Shown here: positions 25,225 through 33,061 of the stretch, one piece after another | Layout of the letters: every line of letters begins with the position of its first letter | How positions within the stretch are numbered: position 1 is the first letter of the stretch | Assembly: GCF_042666235.1 (NCBI RefSeq) | Contig: NZ_JBHTFQ010000002.1 | Location: 496,001 to 560,000 of the forward strand | Length of the DNA stretch: 64,000 nt | Origin: Halodurantibacterium daqingensis | Lineage (GTDB): Bacteria; Pseudomonadota; Alphaproteobacteria; Rhodobacterales; Rhodobacteraceae | Direction: 5' to 3' | The notes under the pieces: model-generated | Told to the model about the DNA's origin: nothing | What the model saw: the letters and a program-made list of their open reading frames with translations, nothing else | Databases searched by the model: none | Made by a program: the position numbers and the translations under genes

Positions 25225-26001
25225 TCAGCCGATTTCGGCCAGGGAAGGCGCTTGCACCGCGACAGGTTTGGCACCCCACCGGAAGCAGAGCGCCGGATCC
25301 AGTCGCTGCGCGACGTTCTGCGCCTCGCGCTCGTCATGGGCGGCGATCACCATCCAGAAGCCAAGCCCGGCCGTCGTCGCCTGACCGCGCAGCAGGGTGA
25401 GCCGCGCCCGTCGGGTGCACAGCATCACCAGCCCATAGGCCAGAAGCGCCAGAAACGGGCTGACCAGCGCCGTCGCAAGGCACGCCAGAACCACCGCCAC
25501 AAATGGCGTCCAGAGCCGCCGGTTCAGCATCCAGAGCGGGGGCAGCGCCACGGCCAGCCAGTCCTCGCCCAAGGCAAGCAGGTCGGCAGGGCGCTGGCTG
25601 TTTCGCGCAGGTCCGCACCAAAGCTCCCAGCTTCGCAAGCCCGGTCGTTCTGCGGCTTCGGCCAAATCCGGTTCGGTCCCGATGCGGGAGCAGAGTTCGG
25701 AGGACGCCACCGCCCAATGCCCCAGATCAGGCCGCGGGGCGAGAACCGAGAATACGCGCCCGTCGCGCCAAAGGGTCAGTGCCACTTCGCGGCCTGGGGC
25801 GGCCGGTGCCATGCGCACCGCCAACACGTCCGGCGTGCCGCGGAAGGGCGCGCCATCAAGCCCGATCAGCACATCGCCGCCCCGCAGGCCAAAGGCGCGG
25901 GCCGTCCGGCCGGGATTGGGCTTGAGCATCAGATAGCCATCCGCCGGCGCATCCGCATTTCCGGAGGGGGTGGGGTCAGAGGCAGGGGCGGGCGGGATCA
26001 T
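25225..26001 (-). CDS. PDZ-like membrane protein at the end of the fli operon, function unknown
   Basis: A 258-residue protein. Residues about 22-90 look like a PDZ module (GYLMLKPNPGRTARAFGLRGGDVLIGLDGAPFRGTPDVLAVRM). Two adjacent membrane segments follow at about 165-205 (FVAVVLACLATALVSPFLALLAYGLVMLC), then a C-terminal cytoplasmic part (FWMVIAAHDEREAQNVAQRL). There is no signal peptide, so the PDZ part is probably cytoplasmic. It starts three bases after the preceding gene's stop and is the last gene of the fliO-to-here run. No known flagellar protein with this layout comes to mind. Confidence 0.65.
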   Translation of the reverse strand: MIPPAPASDPTPSGNADAPADGYLMLKPNPGRTARAFGLRGGDVLIGLDGAPFRGTPDVLAVRMAPAAPGREVALTLWRDGRVFSVLAPRPDLGHWAVASSELCSRIGTEPDLAEAAERPGLRSWELWCGPARNSQRPADLLALGEDWLAVALPPLWMLNRRLWTPFVAVVLACLATALVSPFLALLAYGLVMLCTRRARLTLLRGQATTAGLGFWMVIAAHDEREAQNVAQRLDPALCFRWGAKPVAVQAPSLAEIG

Positions 26002-26004
26002 CGC

Positions 26005-26775
26005 TCAGGGATATTGCAGCGGGTTGTCGATCACGGCTGCGGGGCGCTGCGGGCTGCGCGCCGCAGGGCGGGCAGCCGGTTGCGCGGCGCGGCCCGCGCC
26101 GGCCGCAGCCGGCGCCAGGCGGGCCGTCAGTTCGGCCTGCTGGCGCAGAAGGCTGTTCAGCATCTCTTCGATCTGCACGCCGCCGCCCAGCGGGGCCAGC
26201 ATCTTGCTGGTGGCAAGTTGCAGATCGGCGATCAGCGTACCGATCTCGCCAAGCTGCCGCGCCAGCCCGTCGTCGATATGGCGGTAAAGCGCGCTGACCA
26301 TCTGCGGATCCAGCGCGGCGGCGGGGGAGTCCTGCGCGGCATTTGCAGCAAGCTCTGTCGTGGCCTCGGCCACCTGGGCCTCGATCCGGGCGAGCATCTC
26401 GGCCAGCCCCTCGTTGCGCGCGGCCAGATCCTCGACCAGGGCGGTCAGGCTCTCGCCCGGCTCCAGCACCTGTTCCAGCCGGTCCATCGTATCGGTCAGC
26501 AACACGAGGTTTTCCACCGACGTGGCGGTCATGGTGCGCAGCTCGGTCAGCGAGCGGAAATAGATCAGCCCGCCCATGCCCATCGCCAGAACAAGGCCCA
26601 CCAAAGCGCCGGCGAGCACGAAGCTGGCCATGCGCTGCACCTGTTCCATCCGCGCGCCAAGGCGGCTGAAGTCGTTCTTGATGCGGTTGAATTCATGCGT
26701 CACATCGGTTGCCGCATCGGCCGCATCCAGCGCAAGCTGGATGCTGGTCTCGATCGCCTGGGTCTTGCTGCTCAT
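26005..26775 (-). CDS. Bitopic membrane protein of the flagellar operon (MotF candidate)
   Basis: A 256-residue protein with a helical cytoplasmic N-terminus (1-47), one membrane segment (about 48-72, ASFVLAGALVGLVLAMGMGGLIYF) and a long periplasmic part predicted to be coiled coil (about 85-215). An Ala/Pro/Arg-rich tail follows. The ATG at 26775 is coupled by an ATGA overlap to the upstream small gene. In R. sphaeroides a bitopic protein, MotF, encoded with Fla1 genes, is needed for motor rotation. Topology and position here make this a candidate orthologue, but I cannot compare sequences. Confidence 0.6.
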   Translation of the reverse strand: MSSKTQAIETSIQLALDAADAATDVTHEFNRIKNDFSRLGARMEQVQRMASFVLAGALVGLVLAMGMGGLIYFRSLTELRTMTATSVENLVLLTDTMDRLEQVLEPGESLTALVEDLAARNEGLAEMLARIEAQVAEATTELAANAAQDSPAAALDPQMVSALYRHIDDGLARQLGEIGTLIADLQLATSKMLAPLGGGVQIEEMLNSLLRQQAELTARLAPAAAGAGRAAQPAARPAARSPQRPAAVIDNPLQYP

Positions 26776-26975
26776 CTCGGTCTCCGGGGCTGCTGCGGTG
26801 GGGGCGCGGGGGGCGGTTTCGGCTGGAACAGTGCACAATCCATGCCAGTCGTCTGCCGCACGACCAGCGCCGGCGGCTGGCGCGCGGCAAAGCCCATCGC
26901 GGCACAGGCCCACGGCCTTTCGGGACGATGGGTCACCCGCAGATACAGGCAGCCCGTGCAGCCGGTGCGCGCCAT
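26772..26975 (-). CDS. Small four-cysteine protein
   Basis: A 67-residue protein with the pattern C-x2-C near residues 6-9, then YLRVTHRPERPWAC, GF, a Val-Val pair, TTGMDC and F. Its four Cys (6, 9, 23, 47) could bind a metal. I recall the same spacing (CxxC, RP-x-x-C, GF, SG-x-x-C) in short conserved proteins of other flagellated proteobacteria that are often misnamed uracil-DNA glycosylase. The Pro/Arg-rich tail looks dispensable. It starts three bases after the preceding gene and overlaps the next by ATGA, supporting a real gene. Confidence 0.6.
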   Translation of the reverse strand: MARTGCTGCLYLRVTHRPERPWACAAMGFAARQPPALVVRQTTGMDCALFQPKPPPAPPPQQPRRPR

Positions 26976-26978
26976 TGC

Positions 26979-27203
26979 CTAGCCCCCGCGACGCGGCTTG
27001 CGGGCGCGCCGCAGCCGCCGCAACAGCCGGCCCAGCGCAAAGCGGAAGGCGCCTGCCAGACACATCAGGGCCGACAGGCCCAGCGCAATCCCGCGCAACC
27101 CCGGCCCCGCGCCAAGTGCCTCGAGCCCGAGCCAGAGCGCCATGCCCAGGAAGGCTGCCGAGCTTATCTTTTCACCAAGGCTGTCGGGGCTGCGCAGGCT
27201 CAT
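26979..27203 (-). CDS. Small membrane protein after flhB, function unknown
   Basis: A 74-residue protein with two closely spaced hydrophobic stretches (about 14-30 and 35-56) and a very basic C-terminus (GRLLRRLRRARKPRRGG). Its start overlaps the flhB stop by ATGA and the next gene follows after three bases. Tight coupling inside the operon is the main support. No family is recognised. Confidence 0.5.
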   Translation of the reverse strand: MSLRSPDSLGEKISSAAFLGMALWLGLEALGAGPGLRGIALGLSALMCLAGAFRFALGRLLRRLRRARKPRRGG

Positions 27204-28375
27204 GCTGTCGCTCCTTTCAGGGGTTTGCCGAATTCGTCGAACCGCATATCCTCGGGCAGATCGACTTCGGGCGGTGCAGGCGGGGCCGACCCGGCCGCGA
27301 GGCCCTGTTCCAGCCGGAACACATGCGCCAGAACCGTCGCCACCGCCGAATAAAGCGGATCGGGGATTTCGGCGCCGATGCTGCCGGTGAAATAAAGTGC
27401 CCGGGCCAGAAGCGGGCTCTGGAACCGGGTGATGCCCGCCGCATCTGCGCGGCGCAGGATTTCCTCGGCGATTGCGCCGCGCCCCATGGCCAGAACCACC
27501 GGGGCGCCGGGGCTGCCGGGTTCATAATGCAGGGCCACCGCGAAATGCGTCGGGTTGGTGATGATCGCCGTCGCCTGCGCCACCTTGTCGAGCGCCCCCC
27601 GCTGGCTGGCCGCACGGGCGCTGGCTTCATACTGCAGGCGCCGGATCCGCGACTTGACCTCGGGCGAGCCTTCGGTCTGCTTGTTCTCGTCCTTGATTTC
27701 CTGCCGGCTCATGCGCAGGGTCTTCATCAGGCTGTGATGCTGCCACATCACATCCAGAACCGCGATCACCGCCAGCCCGACAAGAAGCGCCGCCAGCACG
27801 AACAGCAAGGCCGCGTGCATCTGTCCCGAGGCCGCGCCAAGCCCCTGCAGTGCCAGAAGATCCAGTTGCGGCAGCAACAGCAGGATCGTGACGGCCGCAC
27901 TTGCCCCCAGCAACAGCACCTTGAGCACCGCCTTGCCCATTTCCACCAGCGCCTTGAGCGACACCATCCGCTTGAGCCCCGACAGCGGGTTGATGCGCTT
28001 GACCTTGAAGCCCAGTGCCCCGGGGGCAAAATTGATCCCGCCCAGTGCCGCCTGGATGCCCAGCGTCACCAGCATCAGCGGCACGCCCAGCGCAAGCCCC
28101 GCCACGATCACCGCAAGCAGCGCCTGGACCAGGTGGCCAAGGACAACCGCCTCCAGCGTCTCGGGCGAGGTGATGCGGAAATAGCCGGCCCAATGCCCCG
28201 TGATGCGTGGCACCAGCGGCGGTGCCATCATCAGAAGCAGCGTGCCGGCGGCAAGGGTGCCAAAGACCATCGCCTCTTTCGAGGTCAGGATCTGCCCCTC
28301 TTCCCGTGCCTTGTCCAGCTTGCGGGCAGAGGGCTCTTCGGTCTTTTCCTGGCCGTCGTCCTGACCCTCAGCCAT
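27200..28375 (-). CDS. flhB: Flagellar type III export switch protein FlhB
   Basis: A 391-residue FlhB. The N-terminus has the usual EKTEEPSARKLDKAREEGQ (10-28), four membrane segments lie between about 33 and 210, and the cytoplasmic domain carries the self-cleavage motif NPTH at 274-277 (cut between Asn and Pro). Cleavage switches the export gate from rod/hook to filament substrates. It overlaps fliR by eight bases. The C-terminal tail is longer than in E. coli (382 residues) and Pro-rich. Confidence 0.96.
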   Translation of the reverse strand: MAEGQDDGQEKTEEPSARKLDKAREEGQILTSKEAMVFGTLAAGTLLLMMAPPLVPRITGHWAGYFRITSPETLEAVVLGHLVQALLAVIVAGLALGVPLMLVTLGIQAALGGINFAPGALGFKVKRINPLSGLKRMVSLKALVEMGKAVLKVLLLGASAAVTILLLLPQLDLLALQGLGAASGQMHAALLFVLAALLVGLAVIAVLDVMWQHHSLMKTLRMSRQEIKDENKQTEGSPEVKSRIRRLQYEASARAASQRGALDKVAQATAIITNPTHFAVALHYEPGSPGAPVVLAMGRGAIAEEILRRADAAGITRFQSPLLARALYFTGSIGAEIPDPLYSAVATVLAHVFRLEQGLAAGSAPPAPPEVDLPEDMRFDEFGKPLKGATA

Positions 28376-29186
28376 CGGCCAGCCCTCCGATCATGTCGCG
28401 CAGCGCCGCCAGCGCCGCCCCGGTCAGATCGGCAAAGGCATGCGCCAGATGCGGCACGTTCACGAACAGAAGCGCGAAGGTCGCAAGCAATGTCACGGGA
28501 AAGCCGAAGGAGAACAGGTTCAGCTGCGGGGCCGACCGGGTGATGACGCCGATGGTGATGTTGATCAGCAGCAAGGCCGCCACGACCGGCAGCATGATCA
28601 GCGCGGCCAGAAACAGCATCTGCCCGCCGGCGGCGATCCCGGCCGCGGTCAGGGCAGGCAGGTTCGCCGGCGCACCGACGGGAATGATGCGGTAGCTGTC
28701 GATCAGGATGGAGAGGGCGGCCAGATGTCCTTCCTGCGCAAGAAAGATCGCCACCAGGAACAGCGCGAAGAACTGGCTGACCACCGGCGTCTGGCCGCCG
28801 CCCATCGGATCGAACTGCGCCGCAAAGCCAAGCCCCGAGGTCGCGGCGATCCGGTCCCCGGCGACCGAGGCGGCGGCGAAGAATATGGTCAGCACCAGCC
28901 CGGCCGTCAGCCCGATCGCAAGCTCGGTCGCGATCACCGGCAGCACGGCGGGCGTTGCAAGGATCTGCGGCGATGGCAGCGGCACGATCTGCAGCACCAG
29001 AAGCCCCAGCGCCACCGACAGCACGATCCGCACCATCACCGGGATCTGGCGGGCGCCGAACATCGGCGCGGCAATCAGGAAGCCTCCGCAGCGCAGCGTC
29101 GCGATGAACAGCTGCAGAAGCCAGTCCAGCAGCCCCTGAAGGGCCAGGCCCGGGAGGGCGTCAGCGGTGCCGGGAACAAACAGCAT
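28368..29186 (-). CDS. fliR: Flagellar export gate protein FliR
   Basis: A 272-residue integral membrane protein with about six hydrophobic segments. FliR signatures include LRCGGFLIAAPMFGARQIPVMVRIVLSVALG (about 33-62), ATSGLGFAAQFDPMGGGQTPV (about 114-134) and the LNLFSFGFPVT stretch near 222-233. It forms the export gate with FliP and FliQ. It starts three bases after fliQ and overlaps flhB, the normal gene order. Confidence 0.95.
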   Translation of the reverse strand: MLFVPGTADALPGLALQGLLDWLLQLFIATLRCGGFLIAAPMFGARQIPVMVRIVLSVALGLLVLQIVPLPSPQILATPAVLPVIATELAIGLTAGLVLTIFFAAASVAGDRIAATSGLGFAAQFDPMGGGQTPVVSQFFALFLVAIFLAQEGHLAALSILIDSYRIIPVGAPANLPALTAAGIAAGGQMLFLAALIMLPVVAALLLINITIGVITRSAPQLNLFSFGFPVTLLATFALLFVNVPHLAHAFADLTGAALAALRDMIGGLADG

Positions 29187-29189
29187 CGG

Positions 29190-29456
29190 CTATCGGATCG
29201 CGCCGATGTCTTCGATGACGAAGGCGAAATAGTCGGTCAGCTGGCCCAGCATGAAGGCCGAGGCCAGCCCCATCGTCGCCAGCACCACCACCAGCTTCGG
29301 CACGAAGCTCAGCGTCGCCTCGTTGATCGAGGTCGCAGCCTGCAGGACGCCCACCGCCAGCCCCACCGCCAGCGCCACCCCCAGAACCGGCCCCGAGATG
29401 ATGATGATCGTCCAGTAGGCAAGCCGCAGGTGTTCGATATTGCCGTCGAAATCCAT
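29190..29456 (-). CDS. fliQ: Flagellar export gate protein FliQ
   Basis: An 88-residue protein of two membrane helices (about 14-40 and 52-76) with the FliQ landmarks SGPVLGVALAVGLAVGVLQAATSINEATLSFVPKL. It is a ring subunit around FliP in the export gate. Its ATG abuts the fliP stop without any spacer. Length is normal. Confidence 0.95.
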   Translation of the reverse strand: MDFDGNIEHLRLAYWTIIIISGPVLGVALAVGLAVGVLQAATSINEATLSFVPKLVVVLATMGLASAFMLGQLTDYFAFVIEDIGAIR

Positions 29457-30233
29457 TCACATCCCCTGCCCATACGAGGACACCAGCGCCCCCAGCGTCA
29501 GCGACCAGCCGTCCACCAGCACGAACAGCAACAGCTTGAAGGGCAGCGACACCAGCATCGGGCTCAGCATCATCATCCCCAGCGCCATGAGGATCGAGGC
29601 GATCACCATGTCGATCACCAGAAAGGGCAGGAACAGCAGGAACCCGATCTGGAACGCGGTCTTGAGTTCGGAGGTCAGGAAGGCCGGAAGAAGCACCGAC
29701 AGCGGCACGTCGGCTTCGGTTTCATAGGGTCCGGTGCCTGAAAGCTCGCTGAACAGCAGCAGCTCGCGGCTGCGGGTGTTCTGCAGCAGAAAGCCGCGCA
29801 CGATCGACGTGGCTTCGGCCAGCGCCGGCTCGGGGGCAAGCGTGCCCTGAAGATAGGGATCAAGCGCCCGGTCATACACCGCGCCCAGCGTCGGCTGCAT
29901 GATGAAGAAGGTCAGGAACAGCGCCAGCGCGATCAGAACCTGGTTCGGCGGCGTCTGCTGCGTTCCCAGCGCCTGCCGCAGGATCGACAGCACGATGATG
30001 ATGCGGGTAAAGGCCGTCATTCCAAGAACAAGCGACGGCAGCACCGTCAGCGCCGTCATCAGCGCGAGGATCTGCAGCGAAAGCGACCAGGTGGTGCCCT
30101 CGGGGCCGCTGCTGATCGAGAGCGCGGGCAGTCCCTGCGCGGCGGCGGCCGATGACAGGGACATCAGCATCAGCAGTGCCAGTGGCATCGCGATCGCGGC
30201 GCGCAACCTGCGCCAGGCAGGGGCAAGGATCAT
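29457..30233 (-). CDS. fliP: Flagellar export gate protein FliP
   Basis: A 258-residue FliP with a cleavable signal peptide (1-32), followed by the diagnostic FTRIIIVLSILRQALGTQQTPPNQVLIALALFLTFFIM region (about 75-112) and C-terminal membrane helices with TAFQIGFLLFLPFLVIDMVIASILMALGMMML. It forms the pentameric core of the export gate. The start overlaps the fliO stop by ATGA. Confidence 0.96.
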   Translation of the reverse strand: MILAPAWRRLRAAIAMPLALLMLMSLSSAAAAQGLPALSISSGPEGTTWSLSLQILALMTALTVLPSLVLGMTAFTRIIIVLSILRQALGTQQTPPNQVLIALALFLTFFIMQPTLGAVYDRALDPYLQGTLAPEPALAEATSIVRGFLLQNTRSRELLLFSELSGTGPYETEADVPLSVLLPAFLTSELKTAFQIGFLLFLPFLVIDMVIASILMALGMMMLSPMLVSLPFKLLLFVLVDGWSLTLGALVSSYGQGM

Positions 30234-30604
30234 GGGCGCGCTCCTGTCGGGGTTGGGCCTGCGGGGGGCGCCACGGGGCCTTGCAATGTGGCGGGATGCG
30301 CGGCCGTTCCGGCTGAGGCGGCGCCCCCGTGCAGCAGGGGCGCAGCGGTGGCGGCGGGAAGCGGATGCAGTTGCGGTGCCTGCCCCCGGGCCGTAACCAC
30401 GAGATACCGCGCGCCATCAACCTCGATCAGCACCGCACGCTCGCGGTCTCCCAGCGAAACGGCCTCGACCACCGCAAGCCGGCGCGCCGCGCGCAAGCGG
30501 TGCCCAAGCGCGCCGCGCTGCAGATGCACCGCCGCCCAAAGCGCCAGAAGAAGCGCAAGAAACACCACAAGCGTGATGATCCGGCCCGTCGTCAAAAGCT
30601 CCAT
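30230..30604 (-). CDS. fliO: Flagellar biosynthesis protein FliO-like
   Basis: A 124-residue protein with one membrane helix (about 8-27, IITLVVFLALLLALWAAVHL), a basic juxtamembrane part and a beta-rich FliO domain (RRLAVVEAVSLGDRERAVLIEVDGARYLVVT), ending in a Pro/Ala-rich tail. FliO helps assemble FliP into the export gate. I place the start at 30604, with GGAAGG seven bases before. The open frame continues to 30649, but those codons overlap the sigma-54 promoter and cannot all be transcribed from it. It is first in the operon. Confidence 0.85.
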   Translation of the reverse strand: MELLTTGRIITLVVFLALLLALWAAVHLQRGALGHRLRAARRLAVVEAVSLGDRERAVLIEVDGARYLVVTARGQAPQLHPLPAATAAPLLHGGAASAGTAAHPATLQGPVAPPAGPTPTGARP

Positions 30605-30637
30605 CGCCATGCCTTCCATCGATTCCGGAAACGGAAA

Positions 30638-30653
30638 TGCAGGAACCATGCCA
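30638..30653 (-). promoter_or_regulatory. Sigma-54 (-24/-12) promoter of the fliO operon
   Basis: On the minus strand the sequence TGGCATG-GTTC-CTGCA has -24 GG and -12 GC separated by exactly ten bases and matches the consensus at all but two positions. The predicted start near 30627 gives a leader of about 22 bases to the fliO ATG at 30604. It would drive nine genes down to 25225. Confidence 0.75.
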
Positions 30654-30654
30654 A

Positions 30655-31009
30655 AGAGATTTTTCTCGTTATGTCAGGAGCTTCGCATCGCCCCGCGCTA
30701 GTTTGTCAGGCTTTTGACACCGCCCGGCCCGGAGGGCCTTGGCAGATGCAGGGCCCCCGCACCCCGAGGCGAGGGGCGGTTGCCGCTGGGGAAGTGGCGG
30801 ATGACAGGAGGTGCCGCGGCGGGGATGAGGGGGCGCCCTGCGGCCGCCCCGGGCGGGAATTTCCCGGGTCAGGCCGGCAGGAAGGGCTTTGCCGCCGCGC
30901 AGTCGGCAGTTCCGGAACAAGGCCCGCAGGGCGTTCCGGCGCGCCTCGCCCTGATGCGGGCGCGACAGGGACGCGCGGACAGGGGCGTCGTGCAACGCGC
31001 TCGACCGCC
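30655..31009. other. Intergenic region between the ABC operon end and the fliO promoter
   Basis: About 355 bases with no supported gene. It should contain the activator-binding sites for the sigma-54 promoter; none can be named. A perfect six-base inverted repeat (CGGGAA-T-TTCCCG) lies at 30854-30866. No T-run terminator was seen for the ABC operon. Confidence 0.4.
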
Positions 31010-33058
31010 TCAGTCAGGGGCGGGCGCGTCTGATCGCGTCTGGGCATCCTCCGCGCACCCCACCAGCACCGCGGCATCCAGATGGCAGCGGATCTGGTGG
31101 CCCCCGTGGTCATGAAGGGGTGGCAGTTCGGTCGCGCACCGATCACCCGGCACCAGATGCCGGCGATGACAGCGCGTCTGGAACGGACATCCGGGGGGCG
31201 GTGCCAGGGCCGAGGGCATGTCGCCCTCCAGCAGGATCGGCTTGCGGTCGGTCCCCGGATCGACCTGCGGCACCGCCGACAGCAGCGCCTCGGTATAGGG
31301 GTGATGCGGCCGGGCAAAGACCTGATCGGTCGTGCCCAGTTCGACCACATGACCCAGATACATCACCATCACCCGGTCGGCGAGATAGCGCACGATCGAC
31401 AGGTCGTGGCTGATCAGTACCAGCGTGGTGCCGTGATCGCGCTGGATCTCGCCCAGAAGCTCGGTCACGGCGGCCTGCACGCTCACGTCCAGCGCCGAGA
31501 CGGGTTCATCCGCGACCACGATCCGTGCTTCCCCGGCAAAGGCGCGGGCGATACCCACGCGCTGCTTCTGCCCGCCCGAGAGCTGCCGCGGCCGCCGGGC
31601 CGCGATCGCCGCCGGCAGCTTGACGAGATCAAGAAGATCCCGCATCCGGTTGCGCCGGTCCTCGCGGCTGTCGCCGCGGCCGAACCGCTCCAGCGCCCGC
31701 AGGATCTGCCGGCCCACGGTCATCGACGGGTTGAGCGTGTCGAACGGGTTCTGGAACACCATCTGCAGGCCGGCGACCAGTGCGCGGGGGCGGCGTTCGA
31801 CCGGAAGCGACTGGATTTCCTGCCCCTCCAGCAGCAACCGGCCCGAACTTGCGGTCTCGAGCCCGGTGATCAGCTTGGCAAGGGTGGACTTCCCGCAGCC
31901 GCTTTCGCCCACGATGGCAAAGGTTTCGCCCGCCCGGACGCTGAAGCTGATGGATTCATTGGCGCGGATCGGCCGCCCGTCCGGGCCGGGATAACACTTG
32001 CGCAGATCCTCGGCCCGCAGCAGCACCTCGCCCAGGGGTGCGCGCGGCGGGCGGCGCGAGGGAGGCGGCACCGCCTGCCAGTCGATCTCGTGCAGGCGCA
32101 GGCAGCGGCTGTCGTGCCCCGCTCCGGCAGGCAAGAGCGGCACCGGTCCCGCGTCGCAGCGCCCGGCCTGAAAATGGTCGCAGCGCGGGCCAAAGCTGCA
32201 CCCCGGCGGGCGATCCCGCGGCAGCGGCAAGGTGCCGGGAATGGGCCGAAGCGGGCGGGTGATGCGATCCGAGGCGGGCCGGGGGATCGCGTCGAACAGC
32301 GCGCGGGTATAGGGGTGGCGCATGTCCTGAAAGACGGTCGCCACCTTGCCGGATTCGACGGCCTCGCCGGCATACATCACCGTGATCCGGTCGCAGACGT
32401 CCCGCACAAGGCCAAGGTTGTGACTGATGAACAGCATCGCCGTGCCATATTTGCGCCCAAGGCCACGCACGAGATCGATGATCCCGGCCTCGACCGTCAC
32501 ATCCAGCGCGGTCGTGGGCTCGTCCAGGATCAGAAGCGCCGGCCGCGCCATCAGCGCCATCGCGATCACGATGCGCTGCTGCTGGCCGCCGGACAACTGG
32601 TGCGGATAGGCGTTCAGGATGCGGTCGGGGTCGGGCAGGCGCACATCCGCGATCATCTCGCGCGCACGATCAAGCGCAGCGCGGCGGGAAAGATTCCGGT
32701 GAAGCATAGGAACTTCAGCCAGTTGCGCGCCGATCTTCATGGAGGGGTTGAGGCTCGCCATGGGTTCCTGATAGATCATCGCGATTTCGGCGCCGCGGAT
32801 CCGACGCAGCTCGGACGTGCTCAGCGTTGCCAGATCGCGACCACGGAACCGGATCGTGCCGGCGCTGATCCGGCCATTGCGGCCCAGATCGCGCAGAATC
32901 GCCAGGGCCACCGTGGACTTGCCGCAGCCGCTTTCGCCCACGAGGCCCAGAACCTCGCCCGGCCCGATGCGGCAGGAAAACTCCGAAACCGCGGGAATGT
33001 CGCCGGCGCGGGTGGTAAAGCGGACGGAGAGTGCGTCGATGTCAAGGATCGGTGGCAT
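31010..33058 (-). CDS. Fused oligopeptide-type ABC transporter ATPase (DppD-DppF-like)
   Basis: A 682-residue protein with two complete ATP-binding domains in one chain. Domain 1 (about 1-330) has Walker A GESGCGKST, the signature LSGGQQQR and Walker B LLILDEPTTALD. Domain 2 (about 345-670) has a second GESGCGKST, LSGGQKQR and VVADEPVSALD. Each half ends with the oligopeptide-transporter C-terminal region (Cys-rich CSFGPRCDHF and CPFQTRCHRR). It powers uptake through the two permeases encoded just upstream. Such fusions are common in alphaproteobacteria. It starts three bases after the DppC-like gene. The substrate is unknown. Confidence 0.92.
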   Translation of the reverse strand: MPPILDIDALSVRFTTRAGDIPAVSEFSCRIGPGEVLGLVGESGCGKSTVALAILRDLGRNGRISAGTIRFRGRDLATLSTSELRRIRGAEIAMIYQEPMASLNPSMKIGAQLAEVPMLHRNLSRRAALDRAREMIADVRLPDPDRILNAYPHQLSGGQQQRIVIAMALMARPALLILDEPTTALDVTVEAGIIDLVRGLGRKYGTAMLFISHNLGLVRDVCDRITVMYAGEAVESGKVATVFQDMRHPYTRALFDAIPRPASDRITRPLRPIPGTLPLPRDRPPGCSFGPRCDHFQAGRCDAGPVPLLPAGAGHDSRCLRLHEIDWQAVPPPSRRPPRAPLGEVLLRAEDLRKCYPGPDGRPIRANESISFSVRAGETFAIVGESGCGKSTLAKLITGLETASSGRLLLEGQEIQSLPVERRPRALVAGLQMVFQNPFDTLNPSMTVGRQILRALERFGRGDSREDRRNRMRDLLDLVKLPAAIAARRPRQLSGGQKQRVGIARAFAGEARIVVADEPVSALDVSVQAAVTELLGEIQRDHGTTLVLISHDLSIVRYLADRVMVMYLGHVVELGTTDQVFARPHHPYTEALLSAVPQVDPGTDRKPILLEGDMPSALAPPPGCPFQTRCHRRHLVPGDRCATELPPLHDHGGHQIRCHLDAAVLVGCAEDAQTRSDAPAPD

Positions 33059-33061
33059 GGG

